Source of the DNA: Cristatella mucedo
Lineage: Eukaryota > Bryozoa > Phylactolaemata > Cristatellidae
NCBI GenBank assembly: GCA_009760855.2
Contig: WPIO01000048.1
Coordinates: 620,001-672,500, forward strand
DNA length: 52,500 nt
Direction: 5' to 3'
The first letter of the stretch is position 1, and each line of letters opens with the position of its first letter. The notes below the pieces were generated by a model. That model worked only from the letters and a program-made list of their open reading frames with translations, had not been told where the DNA came from and did no database searches. A program made the position numbers and the translations under genes. Below, piece by piece: positions 1 through 13,162 of this stretch.

Positions 1-175
1 GCCATTGGCAGTCTTTAGGGAAAGAAGCAATTTATCATTCGCAGCATCTACTGGGTCCGCGGGATTCGTCCTTTATGTGCCTATGCATGCTGACACTGTG
101 CGTGCTGCCACTAACAATATTTGCATGCTGGCCGTGTGCACGTCGCCTCTAACCATGCTATGCTTGCTGTCGATG
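1..175 (+). repeat. LINE A 3'UTR fragment
   Basis: This segment matches the 3' untranslated part of the LINE A copies at 20.4 and 22.7 kb, including the motifs GGGTCC, GATTCGTCCT, GCTGACACTGTGC and GCATGCTG followed by a block ending in CTAACCATG. The hairpin 3' tail is missing, so the copy is broken at its right end. It is too diverged to code. Confidence 0.7.
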
Positions 176-404
176 GCGAGACTAAGACTCCCAGCCTAAC
201 GTCGTCTAGCGATCGCTGCGCCACGTCACTCGCAGCCAAATTTGCGCGAGCTCGGCTGAGCGAAATCGGTAGTAGAAAATGTCTCACGAGTGCCGCCGGC
301 ATCATAAACGTTTCGAAATGATTCTAACGTTTGATTCTTTGATTCTAACGAAATAATTCTAGCGAAAGGAGCGGCGGACGGAAGAAGGTAAGGCCGGAAG
401 CCTG
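176..404. other. Intergenic, nothing recognised
   Basis: No coding region or known repeat was recognised. The run ATTCTAACG is repeated around 321-350, suggesting a short degenerate tandem repeat. Confidence 0.4.
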
Positions 405-585
405 GGATAGCCTTATAGAAATGAAGATCAGCTAATTCAGAAGCCTCATTTGTGTGAGTGAAAGCAGGCCACAGGGGACATCACTTTCGCTCACAGCGGA
501 CAATAGGAAAACCGCCTTCTGCAGGACTCGAGCCCGTGACCTCCTGGATCGTGACTTGCGCGGCGCGCCGCACCGCCAGGCTACT
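405..585 (-). repeat. tRNA-derived SINE, family T
   Basis: Read on the minus strand, a polymerase III box-B-like sequence (GGGCTCGAGTCCTGCAG) is followed by a body ending AAATGAGGCTTCTGAATTAGCTGATC-like sequence. The same body occurs at about 2.7 kb (plus), 6.13 kb (plus, partial) and 36.13 kb (minus). The co-occurrence of head and body in several copies supports a SINE rather than chance. The box A region is weak. Confidence 0.5.
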
Positions 586-1330
586 AAGACCGTCCGCGAT
601 CGACTGCCGAGAGGCCAGGCCAGGCCAGGCCAGGCCAGGCGAAGCGCTGCATTCGTCAGCCAGCTGCGGCGCAGCGTCGGCGCTGCGACTACTGCGGCGG
701 AGGCGCGCTAGCAGACGCAGTCGTCGTGCCCTTCAATCGCAACCCTCGCTCGCCTCGGTGCTAGGCCGTCCGGCCGGCAGAAGGTTAGCGCAGCCACGAC
801 CGGGACTGGCCTGAGCCGGAGCCTTTTCCGGCGGAGAGCGCACCTTTTGGCTACCGGCGACCGGCCTTTTTTCGGGATGCGGGCCCCCCGAGCCTGCTCT
901 TACGCGGAACGCGAGCACTTCCGGCCTAGCCCGATTGCGACAGGGGAAAGAAAGCCCTGCAGCCCCCCGACGTGCCGCTTGCACGCAGAGAGCTTGCACG
1001 CTGGAGCGAGCAGACCGCCGCTGGAGAAAGCCGCCCGCAGCGCTCTGCCGCAGGCTGGCTTCACGCGCTCCAGCGCAGACCCGAGCTTAGCCCGGCTTGG
1101 CTTGGCGGAGCGTCGTCTGAAGGCGCAGCAAGCGAGGCCTCCCTCTCAGCGCTCCGCGTCTCCCGCCGTGTGCGCCCGCTGCGGAGCGCTGCCGCCGCCG
1201 CTCGGGGACGCGGAGCGCTCGCCGCTAGCTCCGAGACTGCTCTGCGCGACGGACGAGCTCAACCGTAGCTCTACGAAGGGGAAGCCCGGAGAGCGGACCG
1301 CGAAGCGAAAGGGGACCCAGACAGCCGGCT
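586..1330. other. GC-rich non-repetitive block, no supported gene
   Basis: Open frames exist on both strands, but their products are rich in R, A, P and S, as expected from GC-rich DNA, and none shows a domain. A short pentanucleotide tandem (GGCCA) lies at about 611-640. A CpG-island or promoter role is possible but not shown. Confidence 0.4.
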
Positions 1331-2589
1331 AGCGCACGCCGTAAAAAAATTTAACCCGGATAAGCGTACGGACTTTTTATCGAGCCTTCTTATTGGTCAG
1401 CCCACGCCCCAATCTGAAGGCAAACGAACGCAAATAGGTGGGTGCGAGGCGGTAGTATTGGCTCTCGGCTGACCTTGGCCAACGAGGAAGCGGCCCGATG
1501 TTGCCGTGCAGTGTTCTGAGGAGCGGGCGTTGCTTGCGCTTGGCAGACGCACATGCCGACGATAGGCTCAGCGGACTTTTTCGGAAGTTAGTCCAGCAGA
1601 ATTACGTGGCCCAGAGGCATTGCGGTTGCGCAATGGGCCACGGGGTTGGTAAGTACGCTCACAAACGTGCTGCAGTGGCTTCCAGAACTAACTTGCCACA
1701 ATAAAAGCGTACGTGTCGGGTGCCCGTCCTCTCATTATGCGTAAGCGTTGAGCTGCCTGCAACTGCGCTACACTTGTTCACCTTCACCTTTCGTCGCTGA
1801 CCTATAGATTTAACGTGGTAGGCCCATTCCTGTTGGCGTCATTAGCACACAAGCTCAGCCTTTGTAGTAATTTAAACGTGATTCGTATCGTAATGTATAA
1901 TGTATAATTGGCGATCAGGAGATTTTATTTCCGATTTCGCCGCCGCGGCTAACCATAGCTGCACGCATCGTGTACTTGCGCCCAGAGCAGTAGCGCTCTC
2001 AAAAGACGTTCAAAGCCAGCATTCAATACGATGTACACTATCTGTAAGTAATATCCATGCAGGTACGGTGGGTGAGAATTTCATTTTCCCGTAACCTGCG
2101 CAAGTGCAACACAATGTTGATCAAAGATTCACTTAAAAATAGTCGTGCACTTCTCTTCAATTCGCACAGATCTAGAGGGAATATTCACGAGCCTGCGCTT
2201 CTGGCAGAGTTCACGGCCAAATATGCTCCTGAACACTAAATTCCTCGAATGATGCATGTCTAGTACCACTCATATCGACACGAATGCTTCAGGCGTACTG
2301 CTTACACGTAAAGTTACTTTTGGGCCCAAAGTGAGACTCGTGCAAGACTATCTGGCTGCTCAGATTTTCTCAAGCGACTGTCTCTCTCTCTCCTGCCGCT
2401 TAATGTTGCCAACGTGCGGTATCAGCTTCTGAGCTAAAGCCTTTCGCCACGAGCGAAGCGCTCGCCACGGATGCTGCTTTTTGCGGACGCATGAGAACTA
2501 CTGATTGGCGAAGCTGGCGCATCTGAGCACCGCTCACGAGTCGCACCTGCTACTGCTTTGATAATTGAGGGCATGCGGATGGCAGCAGT
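1331..2589. other. Intergenic, nothing recognised
   Basis: Mixed composition, short frames only, and no domain or repeat that I recognise. Confidence 0.4.
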
Positions 2590-2765
2590 GCAGTGACCCC
2601 CGGGTCTTCGCTCACGGCAAAGGTGCTCGCTCTTCACGGCCCAGGTCATGGGTTCGTGTCCTGCAGCAGCCAATCCTATTTTATCTATTGCAAGCGGTGT
2701 GATAGTTTCCAAGGCCCTTCTGCGGCTGTATAAATGAGGCTGCCTAATCAGCTAACCCTGAGTAC
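2590..2765 (+). repeat. tRNA-derived SINE, family T
   Basis: A box-B-like sequence (CATGGGTTCGTGTCCTGCAG) near 2647-2666 is followed by a body containing TGATAG, CCTTCTG, CTGTATAAATGAGGCT and AATCAGCTAA. The same body is seen at 405-450 (minus) and, in part, at 6125-6185. Some upstream sequence may be a degenerate box A. Confidence 0.5.
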
Positions 2766-3217
2766 GACGGCAACGGGAAGCGCTGATTCCTAAATCCATA
2801 GTAAGTCCATGTCGCTGACGTAGATCCATCTATTTCATGGCCACAGAGGAATGAGTTTGAAGCATCAACAATAGCGTGCAATTCACTTGGAAGCTCAATG
2901 TAAAACTGTTTGGGTCATTCTCTAATTGCGCTTTTTACGCCGTCTAAGCATTGAATGGGATGTATCAGGCTCCTAATGATTATAATTTAGTAAAGCAACA
3001 ATGTCAAGCACTGTCGTCATATTGCCGTCAACTATAGCGGATTCTTAGCCTAAAGGTTTGTAATGATTGGGGGTCTCATGGAGCTTATGTTAGGAATGAT
3101 TCCGGGATGTAGAGGTGCAACTGTAGCTATCGAGGGAAGCTTGCATATAGCGAGCGTCACAAGCAAACCAATCAGCCAATCAGCGATTGATATTCAAGCA
3201 CATCGATGATGCTACAG
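2766..3217. other. Intergenic, nothing recognised
   Basis: No frame or repeat was recognised. Confidence 0.35.
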
Positions 3218-3955
<738 letters not shown>

Positions 3956-4540
3956 AAAATACACGTCAATGTATCCCGTTACGTGAGCGAAACGTAGTCA
4001 CTCTCGTTTCAAATGCTCGTTGTTTAATAGAGTCCATGCTCAAAATACGTTTTAGATTAGTGCTGATTTATAAGAGAATTAATCTCATCCCTGCATGTAC
4101 GTCTGCCTACATGCACCGCAGTCGACATTAGCGTGCGCTCCATTGCAACAATCTGAGAGCAGACTCGGACTCGGCTTCTTCTGGAGCTGAGAGTGCGATG
4201 CAGTGAATTTCTCCGCAGGGAAAGTCTAAGCAACGGCGATGCGGCAAGTAAAGTGCAGTGTCACTGTCCTCATTCGCCTTTGAAGACGTGCACAGTGGCG
4301 TCCCTTGGTCGAACGGATGCACGCCGAGCCGAAAATGCGTACGCTGACCTCGGTCCGCCCGCTGCCGCTTAGATACTTCGTACGAGGCTGGCTACGACAG
4401 CAGACATCAGGCCACCGGCCATCGGCCATCGGAGACCCTTTAGGAACAAGCCACACGCCCGCCGTTTGCTTCGCGTAAAGCCTGCTTCTGGGAGTAATGA
4501 TAAAAATTATAATAAGAGTAGGTTGTTTGTATAGCTCCCA
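3956..4540. other. Intergenic, nothing recognised
   Basis: Only short frames and no domain. An ATCGGCC-type duplication occurs at about 4410-4430. Confidence 0.35.
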
Positions 4541-4722
<182 letters not shown>

Positions 4723-4861
4723 AGGAAAGAATTAAATATATGTGCCAAGAGTTTTATAACCCCTGAAAGATTATCAATTACCAAGGCTTAGGGACAAGCA
4801 TGGTATCAGACTAGATAGGAATAAAATAGCAAACAAGTATTATACTTAGGTAAGCGTGCTC

Positions 4862-4935
4862 ATAATATTAACAATAATGAAAATACATTTGTATAGCGCT
4901 CTCAGAGTACTTAACCTCTTTCTTGGCACTTTACA
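4862..4935 (-). repeat. LINE A hairpin 3' tail
   Basis: On the minus strand this reads GTAAAGTGCC, then an AGAGGTTAAG block, then GAGAGCGCTATACAAATG and an ATT-rich end. That is the same layout as the LINE A/SINE tail elsewhere. Only the tail is kept. Confidence 0.55.
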
Positions 4936-4939
4936 CGTA

Positions 4940-5060
4940 ACGGAAATTTTGAAACCTTTAAGTCTCAGCTGAAAACCCGTCTTTTCCGGTCAGCTTTCCG
5001 TTTGCCACGGTTAACTCTTCTTTTCTGTTCCAGTGTGCTTTGTGTGCTCACCCGTGCATA
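4940..5060 (+). repeat. LINE C-terminus fragment, related family
   Basis: A plus frame gives ETFKSQLKTRLFRSAFRLPR, the conserved end of CR1/L2-type LINE ORF2 proteins (compare TFKRNLKTHLFRTAF in LINE A). Its wording differs from LINE A, so it is probably another family. Confidence 0.55.
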
Positions 5061-6124
5061 ATTCAGTGAATGCTCCTCGCCAGAGACCGGCGGCGGAGTT
5101 TCTTCGGGTATGCTTGAGGAGACTTAAATGTTGTAAGATCCGTGCAGGTGGTCACGCAAGCCAGGTTCGAGCTCCAGAATTATTTCGGTGATCGATCACA
5201 AAAAAGACCAATCTGTAAAGGACTTGAATTATTGTGCGGGACTGCGAGATGACTAGATGCTAAATAGCGAATGGTGCAAGAGCGCACTTGATGAGCAAGG
5301 AGGTCGGACATGTAGGCTGGCCTGAGCGAGCGAAGCGCCAGGACAGCAGTAGAGACGATCATGAAATTGTCGCTGCGGCGTTCCGCTACTTTCGGCATTT
5401 GTGCGTGCATCGGTGTGGCACGTACAAGTCATGAGCAGCGAGTTTATGGCTCAGGGTTGATGATGATGTTGATGCTTTCATGCTCACCCGAGTTGGTCAA
5501 GCGTCCGCTGAAAGCCGCTGCGTTTGCGACCTCGTTATCTGTAGTAATGGAAGCCGCTGCATTATGTTTTTTACGCGACTATCTACTAGTCCGTTCAAGA
5601 TCGGCAGCGGCTGCAGCGGACACGAGGACATTGCGAAACTGGCTCTCAGGTTTGACTGCATATTTTCATCGACATTGTTTCTAATAACAGCGAAATAGCG
5701 CTGAATGGAACTAAAACAAAAAAGAAAGTACTGATGCTGATGATGAATAAAGCAGTTGCAGTTGCAGCAGCAGGAGTCGCTCCTGCACCGAGTCATTTGA
5801 AGAAAGAAAACCCATTGCAACTTCCAAGAGCATCCAGCACGGCTGCGTGTTGCAGCGAGCGATATTTCATTTCTCAAAAAAAAAGTAGATACCGTAGATA
5901 CTGCATCCGCCTTACAGCGGAAGGTACGATGGCAATCGACAGATGACAGAGCCGCAGAAGGAAATCAGACTGAGTATGCCGCCTAGTGCTTGCCGAAATA
6001 AAAGATTTGGATGGTTCAATTCCGCATTATGCACGAGATATTGGGTTTTTATTAAATAAGAATTGCCGCTATATCCATGCGAGTCAGCAATGCTTAGAGA
6101 GTACCTGTATTGCCGCTGCAAGGG
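5061..6124. other. Intergenic, no supported gene
   Basis: Frames up to about 125 codons occur on both strands in this stretch, but none shows a domain, signal peptide or splice context. Short GAT- and GCA-rich runs occur at about 5457-5480 and 5730-5780. Confidence 0.4.
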
Positions 6125-6185
6125 GTAGTGATAGCCTTTAAGGCTCTTCTGTCTCTATACATAAAGAGTAAGTCAGCTAGTATTT
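6125..6185 (+). repeat. SINE family T, 3' fragment
   Basis: The sequence TGATAGCCTTTAAGGCTCTTCTG followed by a CTATACATAAA block and GTCAGCTAG matches the body of the SINE at 2.69-2.75 kb. The tRNA-like head is absent. Confidence 0.4.
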
Positions 6186-6189
6186 TTGG

Positions 6190-6395
6190 TTTATCTCGTC
6201 TGGGAATCACTGCTATGGTTGAGGTCCTATCTTAGTGGGAGACTTTAGAATATTGATGTGAACGGACAAAAATAATCCCAGGAGCCGCTGAAGTATGGGT
6301 TACCTCAGGGCTCTGTGCTCGGTCCGGTTCTTTACAAGGTTTATACTTTCCCTCTTGCCGTTGTGATCTCCAGGCGCAATCTAGGCTTTCGAGAA
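6190..6395 (+). repeat. LINE A reverse-transcriptase fragment
   Basis: In broken frames it encodes the stretch between the RT palm motifs: an RSYL-like block, IDVNGQK-like sequence and YGLPQGSVLGPVL, which is the conserved QGSVLGP motif of LINE reverse transcriptases. It aligns in order with the copy at 21.08-21.26 kb. Both ends are truncated. Confidence 0.75.
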
Positions 6396-7139
6396 AACCT
6401 CATAAACCAAGTGGTCGTTACTCTGGAGATTTTTCTACGAAGTTTTTATAGGGAAGAAATACAATCAATATGATATTTTTCTGGAGATTTATCTGTTTTT
6501 TTTTTCTTTTTCTTGCGCTCGAAGTCGGAGCTCGGCCTTCGGTGCTCGTACGGAAGCCGACTATTTATATACCGCGTCGCGCAAAGAGAGAGAGAGAGAG
6601 AGAAGCGAGAGAAGCGAGAGAGTCAGACATTGGCCGGGTCAGGACAGAGTCAGCGAAGAATCAGACCAGCACGCAAGCAGCAGCAGCAGCAGCAGCTCGC
6701 TAGGGCTGCAAGGGGCGACCTGCGAGGAGCTCGCAGCTGCAGAGCAGACGCTTGTCGTTCGAATTGAGTCGCGGCGGCAGAGCGAGCGCAGACTCTCGAC
6801 ACGAGAGCAGTGACGTGGCGGCGATGCTGCCTGCGCCTCGCTCGCCGCCAGGACGGCTCGTCCTCTCCTGCCCGCCCGCCCGGCCGCCCGCCCGGCCGCC
6901 GCGCCGAGCCGCAGCCGCAGCCGCTGGTGGATCGGTCCGCTCGCGCCCGGCCGCCGCGCCGTCGGGCGACCGGTGGAAAAGAGCGGACTATCTGCCCGTC
7001 AGAAAAAAAAGCGAGTCCGGTGGCGAAATTCAAATTGATCAAAATAAATTCAACTTAATAAATTCAAAATAAATTCAAATAAATTCAACTTAATCACGTG
7101 CCGCCATATCGTCGTAATGTAATGTAAGACAGTTGCAAT
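6396..7139 (+). promoter_or_regulatory. TATA-like box and GC-rich block, possible promoter
   Basis: A TATTTATATA sequence at about 6561-6570 is followed by a GA tract, a short CAG run and then GC-rich sequence with an ATG at 6824. Downstream, AATAAATTCAA is repeated in tandem between 7040 and 7095. The frames have proline/arginine/alanine bias and no domain. A promoter with a 5' leader is possible, but I see no convincing gene. Confidence 0.25.
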
Positions 7140-7460
7140 GTAAGACAGTTGGCGAAAGAAGCTTTAGCTCTGCAGGTCCTAGACTGGAACTCGCTTCCAC
7201 GATTCTTACGCAATTACAGCTACTCTCCTGCTGCCGACTATGGCTCATCCTTTTCAGCGATCCTGAGCTGCTACTTCCATGCTACTCACTACCTCAACTG
7301 CTCTCCTGACTCTGCTATGCTTCCCACTTTCTCTTTGTTGCGTGAGACGAAGTCTGTGCGGCCACCGAATGCGTACCGAAAGCGGCCTAGGCTGTGAGTG
7401 CGCTATACACAACTCTCCTGCGTAACACCCACATGGTCTTTATGATTTTGTCAACATCTG
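7140..7460 (+). repeat. LINE B 3' end
   Basis: A plus frame contains LDWNSLPRFLRN, the W-N-S-L-P signature near the end of CR1/L2-like ORF2. It is followed by a 3'UTR shared with 49.80-50.07 kb (GAGCTGCTACTKCCATG, CTCAACTRCTCTCCTGACTC, GGCYACCGAATG) and a tail containing GCGCTATACA and CTCTCCTGCGTAACACYCACA. The (TTACAT)n end is cut off where LINE A begins in the opposite direction. Confidence 0.65.
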
Positions 7461-7465
7461 TAAGC

Positions 7466-7984
7466 TCCTAATTGCATATGCCGGTAGGCCAGCAAGCAGT
7501 GAGTTACAGAAGTCAAGACGGGATATCATAATGCATGAACTAACTTAAATGTGGTATCCCTGTCTAAACAAGCCCGAATTTTAGCAATTTTATGTAGCTG
7601 AAAGTAGACATGCTTGACTGTGGAGGTGATGTGGTCATCTAACGAAAGGTCACTTTGGAACATGACGCCTAGATTTTGTGCAGATTCAAGAGGAGATTTT
7701 CTGGCAGAGCCGGTTTTGAGCGTTAGCCTTTTCAATTTCTGAATCACACGTGGTTTTCCGATAACTAGTAAGTTAGTTTTATCATCATTCAATTTAAGAA
7801 GATTTGCTGCCATCCACGTGCAGATGTCATTAATACATGCAGCCAAGTAGTTGAGAGAATTCGACGTGCTCGAAGGCTGTGAGGAATCAAAACAAGGGTA
7901 CAACAGACTGTCATCCGCATAGAGTGAAAGCCTAGATTGTGCTTGGCAATCACAAAACCTATAAAAACTATAAAAGCCTAAAAA
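7466..7984 (-). pseudogene. LINE A ORF2 fragment (RT palm and downstream)
   Basis: The minus frame shows the catalytic YADD box (SLYADDSLLYPCFDSSQPSS) followed by MAANLLKLNDDKTNLLVIGKP, GVMFQSDLSLDDHI and RDTTFKLVHAL. This is the order seen in the other LINE A copies (19.66-20.4 kb). The enzyme would copy LINE RNA into DNA at the target site. This piece lacks the RT fingers and the endonuclease and is interrupted upstream by a LINE B tail at 7985-8066. Confidence 0.85.
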
Positions 7985-8066
7985 AGCGCTATAAAAACCT
8001 CTCCTTCGTAACACCCGCATAGTTTTTGTGGAGTTACAGTGATGGAGATACATTACATTACATACA
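7985..8066 (+). repeat. LINE B 3' tail inserted in LINE A
   Basis: GCGCTATAAAAACCTCTCC, CGTAACACCCGCATAG, GTGGAGTTACAG and GGAGATACATTACATTACAT match the LINE B 3' end at 50.0 kb. The (TTACAT)n end marks plus-strand orientation. It lies between minus-strand LINE A pieces. Confidence 0.65.
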
Positions 8067-8429
8067 TTGCAGTTCTACAATCGAGTCCATGCAGAGCAAA
8101 AGCGCCTATCGCCAACCCCTCCCAGAGCTTCGAGAGAGCTGAGAAACCAGAGGGCCGAGGTCTCCGAATGGGTTGGTTAAAAGGAAAGCGGTCAGAGTAA
8201 ACCGTCGAGTAAAGTACTGACCGCGATGTCTGATTGCGGACCAGTTCGGAGCCTGCGCAGCCTGCGGGTACGGAGTGACAGCGAGGAGATCTGACTCCTG
8301 CAGCGAGCTCCAAGGTAGAGACGCATCTGGCCAGGGGATCGAGTGCGAGAATCGGCGAGAAACAGCGAGAAGTCGTGGCAGACGGCTCAGACGCTCGTGC
8401 ACGAAACTCTCGCTTCGGAATTTGGAGTA
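8067..8429 (-). other. Unassigned block between LINE fragments
   Basis: One minus frame is open here and continuous with LINE A sequence at 8430-8640, but its product no longer matches LINE A after about ten residues past AYLSDLL. It may be a diverged LINE relative or unrelated filler. Confidence 0.3.
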
Positions 8430-8640
8430 GATCTGAGAGATAGGCTGGAACCAAAGAATGAAGTGACCTAAAAGTAAGCGACAAAACCTTGAAGTCGATC
8501 CGTCACTTGACTGGTAGCCGGTGCCGGTCGGCGAGAAGTGGTGTGATTTGGCAACTGCGACGCTCACGACAGACAAGCCTAGCTTCGGAGTTTTGCACCA
8601 GCTGCAATCACCTGATCGCACATGCACCTCTACGCGATTG
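8430..8640 (-). pseudogene. LINE A ORF2 C-terminal fragment
   Basis: The minus strand encodes, in adjacent frames, LINE A C-terminal blocks: a VQNSEARLVC-type stretch, the [14 protein letters not shown] region and LSLTFRSLHSLVPAYLSDLL. It aligns with 20.02-20.2 kb but is frame-broken. Confidence 0.75.
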
Positions 8641-9250
8641 GGCGCACACGGCGAACGGTTGCACGCTCATGGCCATCTGCTCTAGAGGACGCAGCTCTGC
8701 GCCCGCGGGCGAGCGGTTAATTGCCCGAAAGCGAACCTGCCTCTCTCGCTTTCTCCTTGGCTTCCTCTTTGTAGCTCGAGCGCCTCCCCCTTGGCGGCTA
8801 GATGGATTACAGGCGATTAGATGCGACGCGAGGCCTTTATGTGTTTCGATGAGGGGGTGATTAGATGCGATGCAAGCACACGAAGATACGATTCCCAACC
8901 GTTCCGGGTTGATCTCGGTCTCGGGGGGGGGGGGCCACACCTCTTTGCTCGCGAGTGACCTCAAGCGTCTCGCTGAGGCGACTGCGAAAAAATAGCGAAC
9001 AATGGGCGACTTCACTCTCGACGCCGATTGGCCGCAGTGACGGAGTGACGGAGCAGACAAGCGGTGGGCTCGGCATCACCGTCGAAAGCACACAGCTCGC
9101 CACAGCCGAGCGAGATGGGGACGATAAGACCGTGCCCTACGCCGCCGCCGTGGCTACGACGTCGGCTCGAATGGCGGTGGCGAGGCCTCCCGTCGTTGAC
9201 GAGCGCAATTAGTGCGTGGCAAGCGAGGCTGGTTTTTCCAGCCTACGCTG
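8641..9250. other. Intergenic, nothing recognised
   Basis: No supported gene. A G-run lies at 8925-8935, and ATTAGATGCGAYGC is repeated at about 8816 and 8860. Confidence 0.35.
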
Positions 9251-9446
<196 letters not shown>

Positions 9447-9770
9447 CTCTGCTTCCGCCCTAGCCAATGCGGCCGCCACTTGCAGTGCGCAGCTCGCGAG
9501 CCCGACGCCGAATGACGCTCCGTCCGACAGCTGGGCACTCTGCGTTCGTGTGGGCGCGGGGTTTGGATATAATCTCAATCGGACCTCACGACCTCTGTCG
9601 GATTGAGCTTCGGTCTCCTCGGCTGTAGGTAGCTTCCTTTAACCTTAGCGGGCGTGCAGGCGGAGAGCTCGCGAGTCCGCTGCTTTCATTAATTCTCTGC
9701 TGAAGCTCGGCTGTCGTATCGCGCTTCGATCGCCTTCGAGCGCTTAAAACGCACTCAGCGTCCTGCTGAT

Positions 9771-10842
<1,072 letters not shown>

Positions 10843-10915
10843 GAATGGCGCAGCCTTTGAATGGCGGAAACAATTTTCCAATTGAATTTGGTTGCAACCG
10901 GTTGCTAGGCATCAG
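10843..10915 (+). repeat. Inner inverted repeat, left copy
   Basis: It runs from GAATGGCG through TTTGAATGGCGGAAA, a run centred on AATTTTCCAATTGAATTTGG and GTTGCTAGGCATCAG. The reverse complement is at 12152-12224 with few differences. Confidence 0.85.
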
Positions 10916-11128
10916 CAAAAAACAAGTATTTGGAATGCCTAAAACTCAAAATCGGCTCGATATCTCCTTTATCTTCTGCACGGTTCTTTTGTATGTCCTC
11001 TTCCAAAGTGAATTTGGTCTGCATGACTGCATCTGCTTCATTCTACCTAGATTAATCTATTTGAGTATGCAACTCCCACTGCAGGCTTTGATAAAAATAT
11101 CATAGTCCAGCTGGTTTCATGATCTAAG

Positions 11129-11665
11129 CGGACCTGAGCTGCTACTTCCGTGCTACTCAAGGTTTTGTCGCTCACTTTTAGGTCCCTTCATTATTTGGCT
11201 CCAGCCTACCTATCAGATCTACTACCCCACCAGGCTAAGCGTCGTACCACCCGTTTTTCGGAATCTAACTGCTTACCTATACCTCGTACAAACCTCCAAT
11301 CCTTTGGAGACCGTGCATTTAGTTCGTATGCTCCCAAAGCCTGGAACTCACGCGTGACTTGCATCGTGACATTTTCTGACGTGTTCACATTTAAAAAGAA
11401 ACTAAAAGCGCATCTGTTTAGGACAGCATTTAGTGAGTCCCTGTGATTGGTCCTTTATGTGCTTATGCGTGCTGATACTTAGCATGCTGCCACTAACCAA
11501 ACTTTAAAGCTGACCCTGTGCATGTCACGTCTAACCACGTTATTCCTGTTGTCTATTGAGCATGCTACCACTAAACATTCGATCGCGCTTGGTTTGTATC
11601 AAATGTAAAGTAGCTACAAAGAGATGGAGTTCTCAGAGGGCGCTTTATCAAATGCATTATGTTTA
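11129..11665 (+). pseudogene. LINE A C-terminus and 3' tail, with LINE B joint
   Basis: The plus frame encodes LSLTFRSLHYLAPAYLSDLL, then the RTNLQSFGDRAFSSYAPKAW stretch and a conserved KKKLKAHLFRTAF end, followed by the LINE A 3'UTR and hairpin tail (11,608-11,655). The first 30 bp (GGACCTGAGCTGCTACTTCC to CTACTCA) are not LINE A. They match the LINE B 3'UTR at 7265-7290. The abrupt joint at 11158 suggests a template switch or nested break. Confidence 0.8.
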
Positions 11666-12151
11666 CTATCGCGTTCAGTGTACTACGTACCTGTACAGGC
11701 ACAGTACAGGTTTCGCTCTGCGTTGACCATTCAGTCAGTTGACTCCTGCAGCCTTGAATCCTCCCTAAATTCGGGCACGATTTATGAAAAAAACGATAAC
11801 GGAATTAAGTCAGAGCTCAATAGTTGTACTCCATGCAAAGCTCTGCCGAGACCTACAAACATGCAGGTGGCTTCACGGGCTGTTTCGCATACCCCGTGTT
11901 TAGTCAGCGGCTGCATGGGAAACTATCCATCGTGGGTGAGTACTTGGACACAGCACGTTCTGAAATGCAGATTTCCAGCCCACCACGAGCTTCTGAAATA
12001 AGCCTGCTGCATAGCAAAAGGCGAGCAGGTGACGAAAAAGCAGGGACTATTCGAATCAAGCTCAACAGCGTGGTAGCGAGCTGGCGCGTGCGGCTTACTC
12101 TGATAATACGATTAAACTAATAATAAATAAAATTAATGCGGCGTTCTTTCA
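11666..12151. other. Interior of long-arm element, nothing recognised
   Basis: Short frames only. No transposase motif was seen between the LINE copy and the right inner repeat. Confidence 0.35.
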
Positions 12152-12224
12152 CTGATGCCTAGCAACTGGTTGCAACCAAATTCGATTGGAAAATTTTTTC
12201 CGCCATTCAAAGGTTCCGCCATTC
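12152..12224 (-). repeat. Inner inverted repeat, right copy
   Basis: Reverse complement of 10843-10915, ending in CGCCATTC. Confidence 0.85.
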
Positions 12225-12489
12225 ACGTGCAAGTGTCAGCCGGGCGTGCCATCATCAGCAGGACGCCGTGTGCGTCTTAAGCGCTCGAAGGCGATTGAAG
12301 AGCGAGACGACAGCCGAGCTTCAGCAGCGAATTAATGAAAGAAGCGGACTCGCGAGCTCTCCGCCTGCACGCCCGCTAAGGTGAAAGGAAGCTACCTACA
12401 GCCGAGGAGACCGAAGCTCAATCCGACAGAGGTCTCGAGGTCCGATCGAGATTCGTCGCAACGCCTCGAAGGCACTTCGCTCTTTAATA

Positions 12490-12560
12490 ACATAACTAAT
12501 AATAATAATAATAATAATAATAATACACTTGATATAGCGCCCTCAGAGAATATCTTCAGT
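12490..12560 (-). repeat. LINE A hairpin 3' tail
   Basis: (AAT)n followed by ACACTTGATATAGCGCCCTC: a short minus-strand LINE A tail, comparable to 17.33 and 37.19 kb. Confidence 0.65.
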
Positions 12561-13162
12561 TGTCGTTCATCGGTCTCGCCCGCGATCGATGGCAAGATGG
12601 CGGCGGTCGCATCCGTAAGACTATGCACGCCGAAGCAAAGCGGCGGAGCTTTTTGTTGGGAACAGCGTACCGTGTCTACGACGCGCGAATCTGCATGATG
12701 CAAGCCCTAAAGCGTTATCGAAGTTTGTTTTCACCCGACGAGCGTCTTCGTGCTGTGTGCTTTAGACGAGCTAGCTTTACATTTCCGGAAGCGACCGAGA
12801 CATTGCGGCCTATTGCTGCCAAGTGGATGCTGCCGCTTTGTCCGCGATTTCGAAATCAGTGTATCTCGCTCGTCTTTTCGAGGAGGAGGAGGAGGAGGAG
12901 GTGAGGGAGGGGTGAGGCTTCATGAACGCCCTAGGCCCGATTGAGTATCCGCCCCTGCGACATTCCCTTCATCGTCGCGTCATCCTCGTGGTTCGCGCGC
13001 ACGCGACTTTTCCCCCTTGTGTTCGGCAGCTGGCAGCGGGCGACCGAGTTCGGCCTTGACTTTGCTCTGAGACCTGGCGGGACCCACGTTTTACTAGAAG
13101 ACCGCATATAAAAACGCTTCCGCCGCCGATGCGCACCCGCCGCCACGCTCTTAATAGCGCGA
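12561..13162 (+). promoter_or_regulatory. Intergenic with TATA-like box
   Basis: A GCATATAAAAACGC sequence at 13104-13117 resembles a TATA box, followed by GC-rich sequence and the SINE at 13163. No coding frame with a domain follows, so any promoter role is speculative. A GGA trinucleotide run lies at about 12881-12901. Confidence 0.2.
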
